A stretch of 64,000 bases of DNA, taken from positions 104,734,855-104,798,854 of the forward strand of contig CM051458.1 in assembly GCA_028274465.1 (NCBI GenBank), given 5' to 3'. The position numbers and the translations under genes are program-made. Positions within the stretch are counted from its first letter, which is position 1. Each line of letters starts with the position of its first letter. The stretch comes from Plantago ovata (lineage: Eukaryota; Streptophyta; Magnoliopsida; Lamiales; Plantaginaceae). The notes under the pieces were generated by a model. The model ran no database searches and had not been told where the DNA came from. It saw nothing but the letters and a program-made list of their open reading frames with translations. This document shows positions 61,273 through 64,000 of this stretch, piece after piece.

Positions 61273-62859
61273 GGGTTTATTGCAGAAATGGTCCCCTAAG
61301 TGGAGGTCCTCTGCACTTTTGGTCCTCTTTTTTTGCCATACGGTCCTATACGGTGAAATACATATATACGGTATTAGGTGGAGGTGAGGTGGACATGGAG
61401 ATGAGCTGAGGCGCGCGAATTCACGAATTAGAAGTAGGAGGCGAATTGAGTTCCTTAATTATAAATCCCGTTTTTCCCCAAATCAGATAGAACAAACCCT
61501 AAATTAAATTTCACCTCTCAATTCTTCCTCAATTCTCCTCGTCTGATAAACCCTAAGGCAAAATGAGTACTTCGTCGTGGAATTCTCGGATGCCCAAGTC
61601 GTCGTCGTCGTCTGAAAGTGAGTCGAAGGTCCACTACTGTGACTGCAATGTTCGAGCTCGTCTGGTGAAGTGTGATAATGCGAAAGATCCGTTGAGGAGG
61701 AATTGGGTCTGTGGGTTCTCTTCTAATCTGGTAATTCTCGTTACTTGGCCTCTGCTTTCTTCGATTTACTTTGTCTGCACGTGTTCGAAATTGTTGTGCT
61801 TTGTTGTGCTGTGTTGTGCTCTGTTTTGATGTGTGCTTGTATATGGTTGTGGGCTAGGTGCAAAGAGTCAGATGATTGTGAATGGAAACTGAGGGCACAT
61901 GCTATGAAGGGTGAACATGGATTCAGGATCCATACATATGAAGATGAACATAGCTGTGGTATGACCATGAATGTGGGGAATGCTAATAGCACATTCTTGG
62001 CTCATAGGTACTTAGCAAAGTTTAAGGCTGATCCTGAAAGATCTATCCAAGGGTTTATCATTGAGGTGCAAAATGAGGATGGTCTAGCAATATCTGAGTG
62101 GCAGGGGTATAGAGCTAGGAAGAAAGCTCTAGCTATACTTGAAGGTGATCCTATGGCTCAATATGGGATGTTGTGGGACTATGCTGAGGAATTGAGGAAG
62201 ATGAATCCAAGCTCCACTATTATATGTGATGTTGATAGGGCTACCAATGAGTTTAGAAGCTTTTATGTATGTTTCAAGGCCCTGAAGGAAGGTTCATCAA
62301 AGTTTCTATGGTTTTTAAGTTTCTATGATGCTTGTAATGAAGTCTAATGGTGATGATCTATGTAATCAAGTCTACTTTTCAATTTAGCTCCCTTGCATGT
62401 GTGTTTTTTATTTTACGGTGAATTTACAGTACTTTTTCTTATTTTTTGCCTTCTTTTACAGTCATGCATTTTACAGTCATTAAAAAAAAAAAAAAATCAA
62501 CTTCACAGTGGTCAAGAAAGTAATTAACATAGCAGTAAATAAAAAGGAAGTCAATAAATTGCTTTGAAAGTAATCTGCCATTCTTACATAACTTTGGATC
62601 ACAGTTTTTACACTTTCACAGCTCTCAAAATAGGCTAAAAATGTGATCCAACTAGATAACCAAAAGACCCAAATCGGCTCACATGGACTGATGTGGCATA
62701 CTGGTCGTGACTGTTCCTCACGCTCTAGGAGTATACGGCGAACTAAGGCGCTTATAGCACGTTTTATACGAAAAGAGGACCAAATTCGCCAAAGCGGGAA
62801 AAAAGAGGACCAAAAGTGCAGAGGACCTCCACTTAGGGGACCATTTCTGCAATAAACCC
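61273..62859 (+). mobile_element. Non-autonomous Mutator-like element (MULE), 1587 bp
   Basis: Terminal inverted repeats of about 60 bp are essentially perfect: the left end GGGTTTATTGCAGAAATGGT continues to TGCACTTTTGGTCCTCTTTT, mirrored at 62800-62859. A 10-bp target duplication ACTTGTGGAC is at 61263-61272 and 62860-62869. It contains the 5' part of a MULE transposase gene only. Identical ends and an unbroken target duplication suggest recent movement, with enzyme supplied in trans. Confidence 0.95.
61563..62347 (+). CDS. MULE-encoded GRF-like zinc finger and truncated transposase N-terminal domain
   Basis: The first open piece (61563-61730) is MSTSSWNSRMPKSSSSSESE, then a zinc-finger-like CDCNVRARLVKCDNAKDPLR with WVCGF, as in GRF fingers found beside MULE proteins. 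After GT at 61731 and AG at 61857 comes CKESDDCEWKLRAHAMKG, FRIHTYEDEHSCGM, NSTFLAHRYLAKFKADPERS and YRARKKALAILEGDPMAQYG, the conserved N-terminal DNA-binding/dimer region of plant MULE transposases. The strict joining of these two pieces is out of phase, so splicing or a frameshift is unresolved; the second piece alone is open from 61745. It stops at SFYDACNEV, before the DDE catalytic core, so it cannot catalyse transposition. A DNA-binding repressor role is conceivable but unsupported. Confidence 0.7.
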
Positions 62860-63664
62860 ACTTGTGGACTTGAGAATTCTCAAGAAGATTACTTTCCTAA
62901 CAATATGGATTTGTCAACCTGGTATGACATGGTGACAAGGTTACTCATTGCAACAACAGGCGCAGAAAAACTTAAACTTGGCTCATGTTGCATTCAGGTA
63001 ATAACAATTCTTTTTACCACCTTTTCTTCTGTTATTTGAATTTGATGATTTATTGATTGATATCTTGTTTGTTTATGTGTGCTTAATTTACAGTGCTTGA
63101 CAATGCACAAACATTCTGATGGAGCCCCGCTCGTGTTTAGCTGCGAAGATTTGTCCATAGAATCACCCCTATGGAAGTTTGATCTTCCTGGGGTGTCCTA
63201 TGTCTTAGAAAAGGCTCCGAGATTGGAAGGTAAAATTAAATTAAAACTGAATCGGAAAATATAATGTTACACATATTGTCTGTTTTTTAATTTTATGCTT
63301 TTCCTTTGTGCAGGTCTCGTCTCCCCTGCCTCTTGCAGAGGTCCTGTTTAGACAGGAAAATCCCCATCTAAACATGGCAATATGCAATTCGAGAGCCCTC
63401 ACCATCTTCATTGACTATGAAAGAAGGTCCTGCTTCGACGGCCAAGGGCCATACAATGCATGCTTCGACTATGAAATGGTTGAGCACTTCATAAGAAGTT
63501 GTGGCTTTCTTCAAGAGCTGATAATTCATTGCCCAACAAATGAGTGCACTCATCCGTCTCATCTACAAAAGAAATCAAATTGTCTACCCCTGGGTTCTCT
63601 TCTGCATTATAACACAAATAAGAGGATTAAAATTTACTTAAAAGCCCATTCAAATGTGTATTAA

Positions 63665-64000
63665 AATAATTCATGCGGTATAGAACTTAGGAATTAAACC
63701 AAATACTAAAAAAAAAAAAAAAGCCTAACAATCTCTCATCTCCCCAACACATCATAGTATCATACAACAAATCTACACTCCATATTCCAAATTCCACCAT
63801 AACTAAAATACCTAAGATATTTAAAACTAAATCTAGTTACTTAGTTGCTACTACGTAGGAAATTTTAACATCGAGGACCGCCTCCCACAGCCAAGTGATA
63901 AAAACCTAGTTCAGTGTGTAGCTCCTTGAGTTGAAACTTCACACGAAATTTAGATTAGGCCTTACTTAACACTCTACATTTAAGTTTTTAGACGTTTTTT
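63665..64000. other. Right-hand edge, no gene seen
   Basis: 3' flank of the FBD remnant and AT-rich sequence with an A15 run near 63708. Confidence 0.5.

Larger units (their letters stand above)
60694..63664 (+). pseudogene. F-box/LRR/FBD-like gene remnant split by a Mutator-like element
   Basis: Left part: KLEIWINCAVVKGLEELNIH (within 60731-60985), then LDGCLNVKRLELRDCYLTGS and SRLKESRITCG running into the insertion at 61272. Right part resumes at 62870 with LENSQEDYFPNNMDLSTWYD, exon end 62997, next exons 63094-63229 (CLTMHKHSDGAPLVFSCEDL) and 63339-63664. The right-hand exons join in frame with good splice sites and end in an FBD-like region (FIRSCGFLQELIIHC). The F-box at the N-terminus was not found and the left part has stops, so the gene was probably decaying before or after the insertion. 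Live relatives are SCF substrate receptors. Confidence 0.75.

Overview
The window is nuclear DNA from a flowering plant. Intergenic sequence is AT-rich, genes are split by short GT-AG introns, and there are plant-specific families (R2R3-MYB, remorin, HIPP, NB-LRR, F-box clusters) plus SINEs, MITEs and a Mutator-like element. NB-LRR sequences of the R1-like type and the overall gene style suggest an asterid, perhaps Lamiales; that is an inference. Nothing points to bacterial, viral or organellar DNA.

Layout. 1-2.1 kb: repeats. 2.2-4.7 kb (+): intact CFIm25 (CFIS2) polyadenylation factor. 5.3-7.8 kb (-): full-length CC-NB-LRR gene with one frameshift in the LRR. 8.6-18.6 kb: a decaying cluster of four F-box copies, an unrecognised small spliced gene, and a second copy of the CFIm25 3' end. 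19 kb: dead short-chain dehydrogenase. 20.1-20.9 kb: Mutator-type MITE. 22.3-24.4 kb (+): R2R3-MYB. 24.8-26.7 kb (-): remorin. 26.7-30.3 kb: no gene seen. 30.3-32.3 kb (-): tonoplast-type cytochrome b561. 33.5-37.7 kb (-): two tandem RraA-like genes. 39.8-41.6 kb: dead kinase-like gene between direct repeats. 41.6-45.3 kb: no gene, one tandem array. 45.3-48.9 kb (-): two HMA-domain proteins, one prenylated HIPP type and one without metal or prenyl motifs. 52.4-56.4 kb (+): CAP10/rumi-type O-glucosyltransferase with a repeat-derived insertion in intron 4. 56.8-58.2 kb (-): COMT-like O-methyltransferase with a GC-AG intron. 59.2-60.6 kb (-): NB-LRR pseudogene. 60.7-63.7 kb (+): F-box/LRR/FBD-type gene remnant split by a 1.6-kb Mutator-like element with a 10-bp target duplication.

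The intact genes look like ordinary, independently transcribed housekeeping or family genes, and I see no operon-like pathway grouping. CFIS2, a MYB and cytochrome b561 occur in the same order as I recall for Arabidopsis AT4G25550-AT4G25570, so the left half may be a conserved block into which an NLR/F-box cluster expanded. I did not find a convincing new biological system. The most useful observations are the exact disablements and duplication footprints, the SINE and MULE insertions with target duplications, the GC-AG intron and the unrecognised 111-residue spliced gene. Exon coordinates were derived by hand from splice signals and frame; no alignment or expression data were available.
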